In this document: positions 36,542 to 46,300 of the stretch, one piece after another
How positions within the stretch are numbered: position 1 is the stretch's first letter
How the letters are laid out: every line of letters starts with the position of its first letter
Assembly (NCBI RefSeq): GCF_047249845.1
Contig: NZ_JBKTWO010000001.1
Span: 65,228 to 129,227 of the forward strand
Direction of reading: 5' to 3'
DNA length: 64,000 bases
Source of the DNA: Thomasclavelia sp047249845
Lineage (GTDB): Bacteria > Bacillota_I > Bacilli_A > Erysipelotrichales > Coprobacillaceae
Program-made: the position numbers and the translations under genes
The notes under the pieces: model-generated
What the model saw: only the letters and a program-made list of their open reading frames with translations
The model's database searches: none
What the model was told of the DNA's origin: nothing

Positions 36542-37901
36542 TTTTTTGAGAAATAGTGGAGGCTTTTTTATTCAATTATTTCCATGTATATTGCTCTTTT
36601 TGGTATCTTTAAATGAAGATGATTTACGTTTTTGTCGAAAGCGAATAATATTATTTTTCTTATTTATAAATATTATATTATCACTTTTATTTCCTTATAT
36701 AATGCAGTATATAGTTAAATTAAATATTACACCTGAACTGTTTGGTAATTTTTATATGTTATTTGTGGTAGTAATCATGCTTATTTTATTTCAATTTGTT
36801 TCTAATGAAGCATTGATTAAGAAATTATTAATAATATGTTTTATTTTGTTTTATGCAACTATTCAATATTTTGTAGCTAATTGTTTAATTACTATTGTTT
36901 CAAACAATGCTAATTTAATGGTAAGTGAAGTGTATGGTCCGTTTGCATTTTGGGTTTTCTTTTTGGAAACAATAATAATGTTACCGTTTTCGTATTTGCT
37001 TATGGTAAAGATTGTTAGACCCCACTTAGCCGAATCATCGATATTTGATTTGAAACGGGAATTCAAATTTATAATTATTGTCACATTATTTTATTTTGGA
37101 TTATTAATAATTATTATGAGTATTTTATATAATGGTCCTTGGGGCAATAATATTGCTATTTTAATTACTGTTTCGTTTTTAATCTGTATTTGTGCGCTAT
37201 CATTGAATTTATGGGTGTTATTCTATGAAATGCGTAGGATTCGTGAGGAAAGTATGATTAAAAGTCAAATGATGATTCAAGAAATTCAGTATCAAAAAAT
37301 TAATAAAGAAATTGAAAATGCCAAACGAACTCGACATGATATACGTCATCATATGAGAACATTACAAACTCTTATTGAAAAAGGAGATAGTGATATGGCA
37401 TTGGGCTATATTTATAAGATTACTAAGAATACTCAAAGTTTTGATGAACAAGAATATTGTGAAAATTTTACAATTAATACAGTACTTTGCTATTATATTA
37501 ATTGGGCGAAAAGTGAAAATATTGTATGTAATGTAATTGCAAAGTGTGGAGATGTTCCTATTGATGCGCCAGACTTGACTATCTTGTTAGGGAACTGTTT
37601 TGAAAATGCTATTTTATCATGTCGTGAAGTTGAGAATAAGAAATTAATTTTAAAAATTGGAGTTGTTGGTACTACTTTTGCGGTTGAATTAACAAATTCA
37701 TGTAAGGAGGTTCATTTAATTGGCTCAAGACAGAATGATAATGATTTTTTACCAATTAACTCTTTTACTTCGTTACGTTCAAGTGGTTATGGATTAAAAA
37801 GTATTGAAAATACAGTTTATAAGTACGATGGAACTGTAAGGTGTCGTTATGATAAAATCAAGCATGAATTTACTACTAGAATCATATTGAATTTTAAATA
37901 A
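36534..37901 (+). CDS. Sensor histidine kinase of the AgrC-like (HPK10, GHKL) type
   Basis: 455 residues. About six or seven hydrophobic helices (roughly residues 12-230) form the membrane sensor, followed by a coiled-coil-like linker (MIKSQMMIQEIQYQKINKEI) and the H box KRTRHDIRHHMRTLQ, with His268 as the probable phosphoacceptor. The GHKL ATPase domain has an N box NCFENAILSC and a glycine box SGYGLKSIENTVYKYDG. It should phosphorylate the response regulator it overlaps. No AgrB or AgrD-like gene lies nearby, so the signal is unknown; a peptide encoded elsewhere or a cell-surface cue are both possible. Confidence 0.92.
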   Translation: MIDFLRNSGGFFIQLFPCILLFLVSLNEDDLRFCRKRIILFFLFINIILSLLFPYIMQYIVKLNITPELFGNFYMLFVVVIMLILFQFVSNEALIKKLLIICFILFYATIQYFVANCLITIVSNNANLMVSEVYGPFAFWVFFLETIIMLPFSYLLMVKIVRPHLAESSIFDLKREFKFIIIVTLFYFGLLIIIMSILYNGPWGNNIAILITVSFLICICALSLNLWVLFYEMRRIREESMIKSQMMIQEIQYQKINKEIENAKRTRHDIRHHMRTLQTLIEKGDSDMALGYIYKITKNTQSFDEQEYCENFTINTVLCYYINWAKSENIVCNVIAKCGDVPIDAPDLTILLGNCFENAILSCREVENKKLILKIGVVGTTFAVELTNSCKEVHLIGSRQNDNDFLPINSFTSLRSSGYGLKSIENTVYKYDGTVRCRYDKIKHEFTTRIILNFK

Positions 37902-37975
37902 AAAGATAAAAATTTTAAAGATGAAATTTTAGTTTTAATAAATTAAAATGAATTTATCATAACTATTAATGTACC

Positions 37976-38004
37976 TTGACTAAAGGAAGAAAATATGATA
38001 AATT
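37976..38004 (+). promoter_or_regulatory. pyrH promoter
   Basis: TTGACT (37976-37981), 17-base spacer, TAAATT (37999-38004), with TGA before the -10. It supplies transcription to pyrH-frr, which are cut off from tsf by the accessory block. Confidence 0.65.
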
Positions 38005-38091
38005 TTTTAGAGAAAAAGTAATCTTTATTGTTGATGATAAATGCACAAATATGCATAAATTTTGTTGAGAAAATATAAAAAGGAGATTAAT

Positions 38092-38808
38092 ATGAAGTAC
38101 AAGCGGGTATTATTGAAATTAAGTGGTGAGGCATTGGCTGGAGAAGATAAAACGGGGATAAGCGCACAAACTGTTGCTGATATTGCACGACAAATCAAAG
38201 ATGCTAAAAATCTAGGTGTAGAGATTGCAATTGTATGTGGTGGTGGAAACTTATGGCGTGGTAAAACGGGTGCTGACATGGGAATGGATCGTTCTAGTGC
38301 CGATTATATGGGAATGTTAGCGACAGTGATGAATGGTTTGGCAGTGCAAAATGCATTAGAAGCTATAGATGTTCCTACTCGAGTTCTTTCGGCCATTGAA
38401 ATGCGCCAGGTAGCTGAACCTTATATTAGAAGAAGAGCTATTCGTCATTTAGAGAAAGGAAGAATCGTAATATTTGGAGCTGGTACAGGAAGTCCCTTTT
38501 TTACAACAGATACAACGGCCGCTCTAAGAGCAGCGGAAATAAACGCAGATGTAATCTTAATGGCAAAAAATGGTGTTGATGGTGTATATTCTGCAGATCC
38601 TAAAGTAGATTCAAGTGCAATACGTTTTGAAGAAATTTCATATTTTGATGTTTTACAAAAGGATTTAAAGATCATGGATCAAACTGCTATTACTTTATGT
38701 AAAGATAATAATATTGATTTATGTGTATTTAATATGTCTGAAGATGGAAATATTGCTAAAGCATGTAATGGCGATAAAATCGGAACAACTATTACAGGAG
38801 GAAAATAA
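38092..38808 (+). CDS. pyrH: Uridylate kinase (UMP kinase)
   Basis: 238 residues from the ATG at 38092, 6 bases after AGGAG; an upstream in-frame extension is not supported. It is a hexameric amino-acid-kinase-fold enzyme that makes UDP from UMP. Motifs are RVLLKLSGEALAGED, CGGGNLWRGKTG, GAGTGSPFFTTDTTAALRA and VDGVYSADPKVD. It is followed at once by frr, the universal pyrH-frr pair. Confidence 0.97.
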   Translation: MKYKRVLLKLSGEALAGEDKTGISAQTVADIARQIKDAKNLGVEIAIVCGGGNLWRGKTGADMGMDRSSADYMGMLATVMNGLAVQNALEAIDVPTRVLSAIEMRQVAEPYIRRRAIRHLEKGRIVIFGAGTGSPFFTTDTTAALRAAEINADVILMAKNGVDGVYSADPKVDSSAIRFEEISYFDVLQKDLKIMDQTAITLCKDNNIDLCVFNMSEDGNIAKACNGDKIGTTITGGK

Positions 38809-38809
38809 A

Positions 38810-39355
38810 ATGATAGATATGATTTTAGAAGATACAACTGAAAGAATGAATAAAACGATTGAATCTTTTCAACGTGATTTAACTACTGTTAGAACAGGTC
38901 GTGCTAATCCATCAATGCTTGATCGGGTGATGGTCAATTATTATGGTTCGCCAACTCCAGTTAATCAGATTGCTGGTATTTCAGTAGTTGAAGGGCGTCA
39001 ATTAGTTATTAAGCCATATGATAAATCTAGTATTAAAGATATTGAACATGGTATTTATGAAGCTGAATTAGGATTGGCTCCACAAAATGATGGTGAAGTT
39101 ATTAGAATTATGGTACCTGCTTTAACTGAAGAACGACGTAAAGAGTTTGCTAAACAAGTTTGGAAATTTGCTGAAAATGCAAAAGTATCGATTCGTAATA
39201 TTCGTCGTGATAGTAATGATGAAATTAAAAAAGTTGATGGCAGTGAAGATGAGATAAAAGCAGGTCAAGAAAAAGTGCAAAAATTAACTGATAAATTTGT
39301 TAAAGAAATTGATGAAATTGCTAAAGTTAAAGAAAAAGAAATTATGACAGTATAA
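38810..39355 (+). CDS. frr: Ribosome recycling factor
   Basis: 181 residues from the ATG at 38810, 8 bases after AGGAGG (38796-38801); the only longer frame runs inside pyrH. It splits post-termination ribosomes together with EF-G. Motifs include FQRDLTTVRTGRANPSMLD, PLNQIA-like PVNQIAGISV and VRNIRRD-like SIRNIRRDSNDEIK. Length matches the family (about 185). A strong terminator follows. Confidence 0.97.
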   Translation: MIDMILEDTTERMNKTIESFQRDLTTVRTGRANPSMLDRVMVNYYGSPTPVNQIAGISVVEGRQLVIKPYDKSSIKDIEHGIYEAELGLAPQNDGEVIRIMVPALTEERRKEFAKQVWKFAENAKVSIRNIRRDSNDEIKKVDGSEDEIKAGQEKVQKLTDKFVKEIDEIAKVKEKEIMTV

Positions 39356-39359
39356 TAGG

Positions 39360-39390
39360 GATGCTAAAGTAAAATTTAGCATCTTTTTTT
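39360..39390 (+). terminator. Intrinsic terminator after frr
   Basis: GATGCTAAA (39360-39368) and TTTAGCATC (39375-39383) with a 6-base loop, then T7. Confidence 0.9.
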
Positions 39391-39440
39391 ATAATGCTTA
39401 TAAGAGAAATTTTGAAAGCCTTTTTTTTATGAGGAATTTA

Positions 39441-39449
39441 TGGTATAAT
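39441..39449 (+). promoter_or_regulatory. Extended -10 promoter for uppS
   Basis: TGGTATAAT (39441-39449), 28 bases upstream of the uppS ATG, with no recognisable -35 at the right distance. AGGAGG follows at about 39465. Confidence 0.6.
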
Positions 39450-39477
39450 CTCGAATAGTTAAACAGGAGGTCAACAA

Positions 39478-40233
39478 ATGTTTTTTAAAAAAGATAAAGT
39501 AGAAGATAATGATTATCATGATCTTGATTTAGATAATATTCCTAAACACATAGCTTTTATTATGGATGGAAATGGAAGGTGGGCTAAAAAAAGAAAAATG
39601 CCACGTACTTATGGTCATCATGAAGGAACAAAAACAATTCGTGATATTGCTTTAAAATGTAATGAGTTAAAAGTTGAAGCAATGACCGTATATGCTTTTT
39701 CAACTGAAAACTTTGCTCGTCCTGAAAAAGAAGTACAGTATATTTTTAAGTTACCAAAGGATTTTTTTGAGTTATATATGAAAGAATTAATGGAAAATAA
39801 TGTTAAGATTTGTACGATTGGTCATTTAGATATGGCTCCCCAGGAAACCCAAAGTATCATTAATACAGCAATTGAAAAAACTAAAAATAATACGGGTTTA
39901 AAATTATGTTTTGCTTTTATATATGGTGGTCGTGATGAAATTGTTCATGCTAGTAAAAATATTGCAATCAAATTAAAAGAGGGATTAATTAAAGAAGAAG
40001 ATATTAATGAGCAATTATTTAGTAGTGAATTAATGACTAAGGATCTTCCTGATGTAGATTTGATGGTGAGAACAAGCGGGGAACAACGCTTATCAAATTT
40101 TTTATTATGGCAGTTAGCTTATGCTGAATTTGTATTTACTGACGTACTGTGGCCGGATTTTAATGATGAGGAATTATATAAAGCAATTTGGCTGTATCAA
40201 AATCGTGATCGACGCTTTGGAGGTTTAAAATAA
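39478..40233 (+). CDS. uppS: Undecaprenyl pyrophosphate synthase (cis-isoprenyl transferase)
   Basis: 251 residues. The signature IAFIMDGNGRWAKKRKMPRTYGH holds the catalytic aspartate, and VDLMVRTSGEQRLSNFLLWQ the C-terminal substrate-binding arginines. It builds the C55 lipid carrier for peptidoglycan and wall polymers. It starts after AGGAGG and overlaps cdsA by one base (TAATG), so the two are coupled. The next genes, cdsA, dxr and rseP, follow the standard order. Confidence 0.97.
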   Translation: MFFKKDKVEDNDYHDLDLDNIPKHIAFIMDGNGRWAKKRKMPRTYGHHEGTKTIRDIALKCNELKVEAMTVYAFSTENFARPEKEVQYIFKLPKDFFELYMKELMENNVKICTIGHLDMAPQETQSIINTAIEKTKNNTGLKLCFAFIYGGRDEIVHASKNIAIKLKEGLIKEEDINEQLFSSELMTKDLPDVDLMVRTSGEQRLSNFLLWQLAYAEFVFTDVLWPDFNDEELYKAIWLYQNRDRRFGGLK

Positions 40234-41015
40234 TGAAACAAAGAATTATTACTGCTTTTTTACTTATGGCGGTAGCTTTACCTTGTGTTATTTTAGGAGG
40301 ATATTATTTTAAGGGTCTAATTGGGGTAATCTTAGCACTTTCTGTTTATGAGATGTTGCATATTTGTACGCGTCCTAAAATTAAACTTTATATCTACCCA
40401 ATCGTGTTTTTGTTTTTTAGCTATGGATTTTTATTTGACCAAGATGATTTATTTTTGGCTTCATATGGGATTTTAGTTTATTTGATTATTTTGTTTGCAG
40501 CAACAATTTTTGATGAAACGCTAACAATTGAAAGAACGAGTTATATTTTTACTATGGGCGTATTAGTATGTGCAGGTTTACATTCATTAATGTCACTTCG
40601 TGATGTATATGGATTTCAATATTTGTTGTTGCTGGCATTAGCTACTTATGGTAGTGATACAGGGGCGTATTTTGCGGGAGTATTTTTAGGAAAGCATAAG
40701 TTGATTCCAAGACTTTCACCTAAAAAAACAATTGAAGGATCTATTGGTGGAATAGTTTTGGGTACAATTTTGGCGGTTAGTTATGCAGGATATCTTGGAC
40801 TAGTTGAAACAAATCCTGTTTTAATTGTAGCTTGTTTTGTTTTAACTTTTACTAGTCAAATTGGAGATTTGGTTTTTAGTGCTGTAAAACGTCATTTTGG
40901 GGTAAAAGATTATTCTGGTTTATTACCTGGTCACGGTGGTATTTTAGATCGAATTGATAGTATATTATTTAATGCGATTGTATTTAGTTTCTTTTTAGTA
41001 ATGGTGAGGTTATAA
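40233..41015 (+). CDS. cdsA: Phosphatidate cytidylyltransferase
   Basis: 260 residues, a polytopic membrane protein with several hydrophobic helices. It has the family signature near the C-terminus (VKDYSGLLPGHGGILDRIDS) and KKTIEGSIGG before it. It makes CDP-diacylglycerol for phospholipid synthesis. One base overlaps uppS. Confidence 0.97.
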   Translation: MKQRIITAFLLMAVALPCVILGGYYFKGLIGVILALSVYEMLHICTRPKIKLYIYPIVFLFFSYGFLFDQDDLFLASYGILVYLIILFAATIFDETLTIERTSYIFTMGVLVCAGLHSLMSLRDVYGFQYLLLLALATYGSDTGAYFAGVFLGKHKLIPRLSPKKTIEGSIGGIVLGTILAVSYAGYLGLVETNPVLIVACFVLTFTSQIGDLVFSAVKRHFGVKDYSGLLPGHGGILDRIDSILFNAIVFSFFLVMVRL

Positions 41016-41016
41016 A

Positions 41017-42168
41017 ATGAAAAATATTACAGTATTAGGGGTAACTGGTTCAATTGGAATGCAAACTGTTGATGTTGTTAAAAATCATCCTGATGAATTT
41101 AAAATTATTGCAATGTCAGCTGGATATAATATAAATAAAGTTGAAGAAATTTTAAAAATGATCGATGTTAAATATATTTGTGTAGTTAAGAAGGAAGATG
41201 CTGATTATTTGCAAGCTAAATATCCTGATAAATATATTTATCATGGAACAGATGGTCTAATTAAAATTGCAATATTGAATGAGGTAGAGATCGTATTAAA
41301 TGCAATTGTCGGATTTGCTGGTTTATTACCAACAATTGAAGCTATTAAAGCTAAAAAAGATATTGCTTTGGCAAATAAGGAAACTTTAGTTGTTGCAGGG
41401 CATATAATTACTAAGCTTGTAAAGGAATATGATGTAGCTCTTTTGCCAGTTGATAGTGAACATTCAGCTATTTTCCAATCTTTAAATGGCGAAAGTAAAA
41501 AACAAATAAAGAAAATTATTTTAACAGCTAGTGGTGGCAGTTTTCGTGATAAGACTCGTGAAGAACTTATTGGGGTAAGTGTTCAGGAAGCTTTAAATCA
41601 TCCTAATTGGTCGATGGGAGCTAAAATTACGATTGATAGTGCAACACTTTTTAATAAAGGGTTAGAAGTTATTGAAGCAAAGTGGCTTTTTGATGTTAGT
41701 TATGATCAAATAGAGGTTTTAATTCATCCTGAGAGTATTATTCATTCAATGGTTGAGTTTGTTGATACTTCAATTATTGGTCAATTAGGAAATCCTGATA
41801 TGCGCTTACCAATTCAATATGCTTTGACATATCCGCAACGTGATGTTTTATTTGGTGGAGAAAGTTTAGATTTAGCTAAAATTGCAACTTTAACTTTTAA
41901 AAAACCAGATTTTAATCGGTTTAAGGCTTTATCATTAGCTTATCAAGCTGGACGTGAGGGTGGTAGTAAACCATGTGTCTTAAATGCTGCTAACGAGCAG
42001 GCTAATGAATTATTTAGAAATGGTTAGATAGAATTTTTAAAAATTGAAGAGTTAGTTGAAAAGGCTCTTTGTAATCATCAATTTATCAAGGACCCAACTT
42101 TACAGCAATTAATTGAAGTTGATACCTGGGCCCGTAATTTTGTGTTAAAAGAGATAGGAGAAGATTAA
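41017..42168 (+). pseudogene. dxr: 1-deoxy-D-xylulose 5-phosphate reductoisomerase, interrupted by an in-frame amber codon
   Basis: Residues 1-336 are clear Dxr: NADPH-binding LGVTGSIGMQTVDVV, ANKETLVVAGHII, metal site PVDSEHSAIFQSL, ASGGSFRDKT, HPNWSMGAKITIDSATLFNKG. The frame stops at TAG (42025-42027) after NEQANELFRNG. The same frame then continues for 46 codons (IEFLKIEELVEKAL, later VDTWARN) to TAA at 42166-42168, giving 383 codons, the normal Dxr length. The TAG stands where homologues usually have Lys in NGK[IL], so one base change (AAG to TAG) explains it. The lost part belongs to the C-terminal helical domain. Dxr performs the first committed step of the MEP isoprenoid pathway. A real nonsense mutation or a sequence error are the main options. 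Confidence 0.85.
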
Positions 42169-43247
42169 TGCAGACATTAATAAATATAGTAGTTTTTATT
42201 TTAATCTTAGGAATTGTTGTTTTAGTACATGAGTTAGGGCATTTTTTAACAGCAAAATCTTTTGGGGTTTTTTGTAGTGAATTTTCAATTGGAATGGGTC
42301 CGAAATTATTTTCTCGGAAAATTGGTGAAACGGAATATGAAATTAGAGCATTACCAATCGGTGGTTTTGTCAGTATGGCTGGTGAAGCTGATAATGATAT
42401 CGAAGAGTTTAAGGATGTTCCTGTTGAAAGAACGTTAAAAGGAATTAGTTGTTGGAAAAAGTGTGTTGTTTTCTTAGCAGGTGTCTTTATGAATTTTATA
42501 TTATCACTAGTCATTTTAATAAGTGTATATTGTTTTATCAATGTTCAGACTAATACTTCTGAAATTGGAACTGTTAGTAATGATAGTCCAGCGATGATGG
42601 CAGGGTTAGAAGCAGGTGATACGATTTCTAAAGTAACTTATAATGGTCAAGAGAATATTATTGCTTCTTTTAGTGATCTTCAGGAAGTATTAGATAATTC
42701 AAATTTGAAGTTAAATAGTGATCAGCTTACTTTAAAAGTTGAGATTGTTCGTGATGGTAAAACAATGACTAAAAATGTCAATGCTAAATATGATAAGGAC
42801 AGTGATTCTTATGTTATGGGGATTAAAGCAGCTACAAGACGTTTAAGTTTTTTTGAAGCAGTAAACTATGGTCTAGATCAATTTAAAACGATGGCATTAT
42901 TGATATTTACTACTTTAGGTAAATTAATTACTGATTCTGCTAATACAATCGGTCAGTTATCTGGACCTGCAGGGATATACAATGTTACTTCAGAAATAAC
43001 CCAGACAGGTTCGATTAGTCAATTGTTGATTTTATTATCACTGTTATCTACTAATATTGGAATGTTTAATTTATTACCAATTCCTGGGTTGGATGGATGT
43101 CAGGTGATTTTTGCTGTAGTAGAGAAGGTAATTGGTCGTGAGTTACCGACTAAATTAAAATATACTCTTCAGGTAATTGGATTGTTATTGGTATTTGGTC
43201 TAATGATTTTCGTTACCATTAATGATATTTCTAAAATATTTGGTTAA
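42168..43247 (+). CDS. rseP: Site-2 intramembrane zinc metalloprotease RseP (RasP/YluC)
   Basis: 359 residues. The zinc site HELGHFLTAKSFG lies in the first membrane helix; a PDZ domain follows (about residues 125-210, beginning IGTVSNDSPAMMAGLEAGD). Near the C-terminus NLLPIPGLDGCQ supplies the second metal ligand region (family form NLLPIPALDGG). It cuts anti-sigma factors, FtsL and leftover signal peptides within the membrane. Its ATG overlaps by one base the stop codon that the full dxr frame would have used, so the two were originally coupled. No proS follows, unlike in Bacillus. Confidence 0.96.
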   Translation: MQTLINIVVFILILGIVVLVHELGHFLTAKSFGVFCSEFSIGMGPKLFSRKIGETEYEIRALPIGGFVSMAGEADNDIEEFKDVPVERTLKGISCWKKCVVFLAGVFMNFILSLVILISVYCFINVQTNTSEIGTVSNDSPAMMAGLEAGDTISKVTYNGQENIIASFSDLQEVLDNSNLKLNSDQLTLKVEIVRDGKTMTKNVNAKYDKDSDSYVMGIKAATRRLSFFEAVNYGLDQFKTMALLIFTTLGKLITDSANTIGQLSGPAGIYNVTSEITQTGSISQLLILLSLLSTNIGMFNLLPIPGLDGCQVIFAVVEKVIGRELPTKLKYTLQVIGLLLVFGLMIFVTINDISKIFG

Positions 43248-43267
43248 AGGGAATTAAATTCCCTTTT
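43246..43267 (+). terminator. Weak intrinsic terminator after rseP
   Basis: AAAGGGAA (43246-43253) and TTCCCTTT (43259-43266) with a 5-base loop and a short T run. It overlaps the rseP stop codon. Confidence 0.65.
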
Positions 43268-43271
43268 CTTG

Positions 43272-43280
43272 TGCTATAAT
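43272..43280 (+). promoter_or_regulatory. Extended -10 promoter for polC
   Basis: TGCTATAAT (43272-43280), identical to the extended -10 before nagA (53475-53483). No good -35. Confidence 0.6.
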
Positions 43281-43319
43281 AGCATTCATGAATTTAAGGT
43301 TTAAATGTGGGGTGAAAGA

Positions 43320-46300
43320 ATGGAAGATAAATTATTAATATTACTAAAGAACTTAAAAATTAATGAACAAGTGCATAATTTAAATGAGGGAAAAATAACT
43401 AAGGTAGTAGTAGGAAAAGATGATAGTTATACATTTCATTTATCATTTAAACAGTTAATTCCTTTTGCTGAATATCAGTTATTATTACAAGGTAGAGAAA
43501 ATTTCCCCTATCCTGTAAAGTATCAAATTAATTATGAAGAAACAAATTTTAATGTTGAAGAATTATTACCATATGTTGGGTATCTTTTAGAAAAATTAAA
43601 ATTAGATTATCCTGTCTGTTCTACTTTAACTGTAGATAATTTTAAAATTGGGTCAATTATAAAGATCGAGACTTGTAATGAAATCCAATTAGAACAATTG
43701 TCACAACTAAGATTACAAATTGAGGGATTATTTAATAGTGTCGGAATTAATAAAACAATTGATTTTTATATTGATGAAAATAATGATGTATTTAAAGATA
43801 TTAAAGAAGAAATGGAGGCTTATGAGCCTGTAGAAATTGATATGTCTTTATTACAAAAACCAGAAAAAGCACCAGTACAAGAAAATAATTATAAAAATAA
43901 TTATCGTTCTAAAGGGACTGCTATTGATATGAAAATTGAAGAAATCACAAATCAAACAATGGAGAACAATATTATTATTAAAGGATATGTTTTTAAAACA
44001 GAAATGATTAAAACAAGGGCTGGAAAACATATTCAAAGTCTTTGGGTTACTGATTATACTGATTCCATTATTGTTAAAAGATTTGAAAACAATTCAAATA
44101 ATTCACTTGAAGAATTGAAAGTTATTGGCAAAGGAAATATTTGGATCAAGGTACGTGGTGAAGCACGATTTGATAGTTTTGCTCATGAAACTGTATTAAT
44201 GGCAAGAGAAATTGAAGTAATCAAAAGTCCTGCACCAAGAAAAGATACTTGTGAAGCTAAAAGAGTTGAGTTACATACACATTCAAAAATGTCTGCAATG
44301 GATGGAATTGGTACTATTTCTCAATACATTAATGCTGTAGCTTCATGGGGACATAAGGCTATTGCTGTAACTGATCATGGAAATGTTCAGTCTTTTCCAG
44401 AAGCTCAAATGGCAAGTGGTAAAGCAGGGGTTAAGATGATTTATGGAGTTGAGTTTAATATGGTGGACCCCGTTTTAAATATCGTATATAATCCGATTGA
44501 CACATCGATTGAACATGCTACTTATGTTTCTTTTGACTTAGAAACAACTGGACTTTCAGTAATTCATGATGGAATAACGGAATTTGGTGCAGTTAAGATT
44601 CGCAATGGTGAAGTGATTGACAGAATGCAGCGATTTATTAACCCTGGTAAAACAATTTCTTCTAGAATCACAAATCTTACTAGTATTACTAATGATATGG
44701 TTAAAAATGAGCCAACGATTGATGTTGTTTTACCAGAAATAATGGAGTTTTTTGGCGACTGTATTTTAGTTGCTCATAATGCTAATTTTGATGTTGGTTT
44801 TTTAAATGAAAATTTAAAACGTAATAACTTACCAGAAATTAATAATCCTGTAATCGATTCTCTTGCCTTAGCTAGGGCAATATTAAAACCAATGAAGTCA
44901 TATCGTTTAGGAAATGTTTGTCGTACATATCGGGTTAATTATGATGATGAAGTTGCCCACCGGGCAGATTATGATGCCCAAGTATTGGGTGAAGTTTTTA
45001 ATTTAATGATTCATCAGATTATGCAAACTGGCAAATATAGTTTATTGGATTTATGTGAGTTGACAGGTGATGATATTTATAAAATTGTTTATCCTTATCA
45101 TATGACTGCTCTGGCCTTAAATAAAACAGGTTTGAAAAATATGTTTAAGTTAGTTAGTGAGGCAAATACAAAATATTTCCATGGAGGAACACGTATTCCT
45201 AAAGAACGGCTTGAATATTATCGTGAGGGTTTATTATATGGCAGCAGTTGTTATAATAGTGATGTTTTTGAAGCTGCACTAAATCTTTCGGATGAAAAAC
45301 TTGAACAAGCAATGAAGTTTTATGATTATATTGAAATTCAGCCAATTGAAGATTACTATCATTTAATTGAACGTGGTAAATTACAAGATCGTGATGAATT
45401 GATCAAGTCATTACATCGGATCGTTGATTGTGCTAAGAAATTGAATAAGATGATTGTAGCTACTGGTGATGTTCATTTTCTTGATGTGAAAGATAAAATA
45501 TTTAGAGATGTTTTTATCTCAAATCCAACTATTGGAATTGGTCATAAAGCCCATCCATTATGTGATCGTCGTAATCCAAAAGCTAAAAATCCTTGTCAAT
45601 ATTTAAGAACTACGAATGAAATGTTAGAATGTTATCCATATTTACCTCAAGAGGAAGTCTTTGAATATGTAGTTACTAACACTAATAAAATTGCTGATAT
45701 GGTTGAAGAAATCAAGCCGGTACATGATAAACTTTTTACCCCTAAAATTGAAGGGGCTGATGATAATTTAAAAAATCTATGTTATGAAACAGCTTATAAA
45801 ACTTATGGGAAACCATTACCAACAATTGTTGAAAAGAGATTAGAAAAAGAATTAAGTAATATTATTAAACATGGTTTCGGGGTGATTTATTATATCTCTC
45901 ACTTACTAGTTAAAAAGTCAAATGATGATGGTTATTTGGTTGGTTCTCGAGGGTCAGTTGGTTCTTCGTTTGTTGCGACAATGTCAGGGATAACCGAGGT
46001 TAATCCTTTGCCACCTCATTATGTTTGTCTTAAATGTTCACATAGTGAATTTTTAGAAGAAGGGGTTATTGCTGATGGTTATGACTTGGAGGATAAGGTT
46101 TGTCCTAAATGTGGTGCAATAATGAAAGGAGAAGGTCATAATATTCCATTTGAAACTTTCTTGGGTTTTAATGCCGATAAAGTTCCAGATATCGATCTTA
46201 ACTTTTCTGGGGAGTATCAAGCTAATGCACATGCTTTTACGAAGGAAATTTTTGGTGAAGATCATGTTTTTAGAGCGGGGACTATTTCTACTGTAGCGGA

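Noticed and set aside
42025..42027. Amber codon reassignment (for example pyrrolysine) at the dxr TAG
   Set aside because: Other genes in the window end normally in TAG, no pyl genes or insertion structure are visible, and Lys is expected at this position by a single base change.
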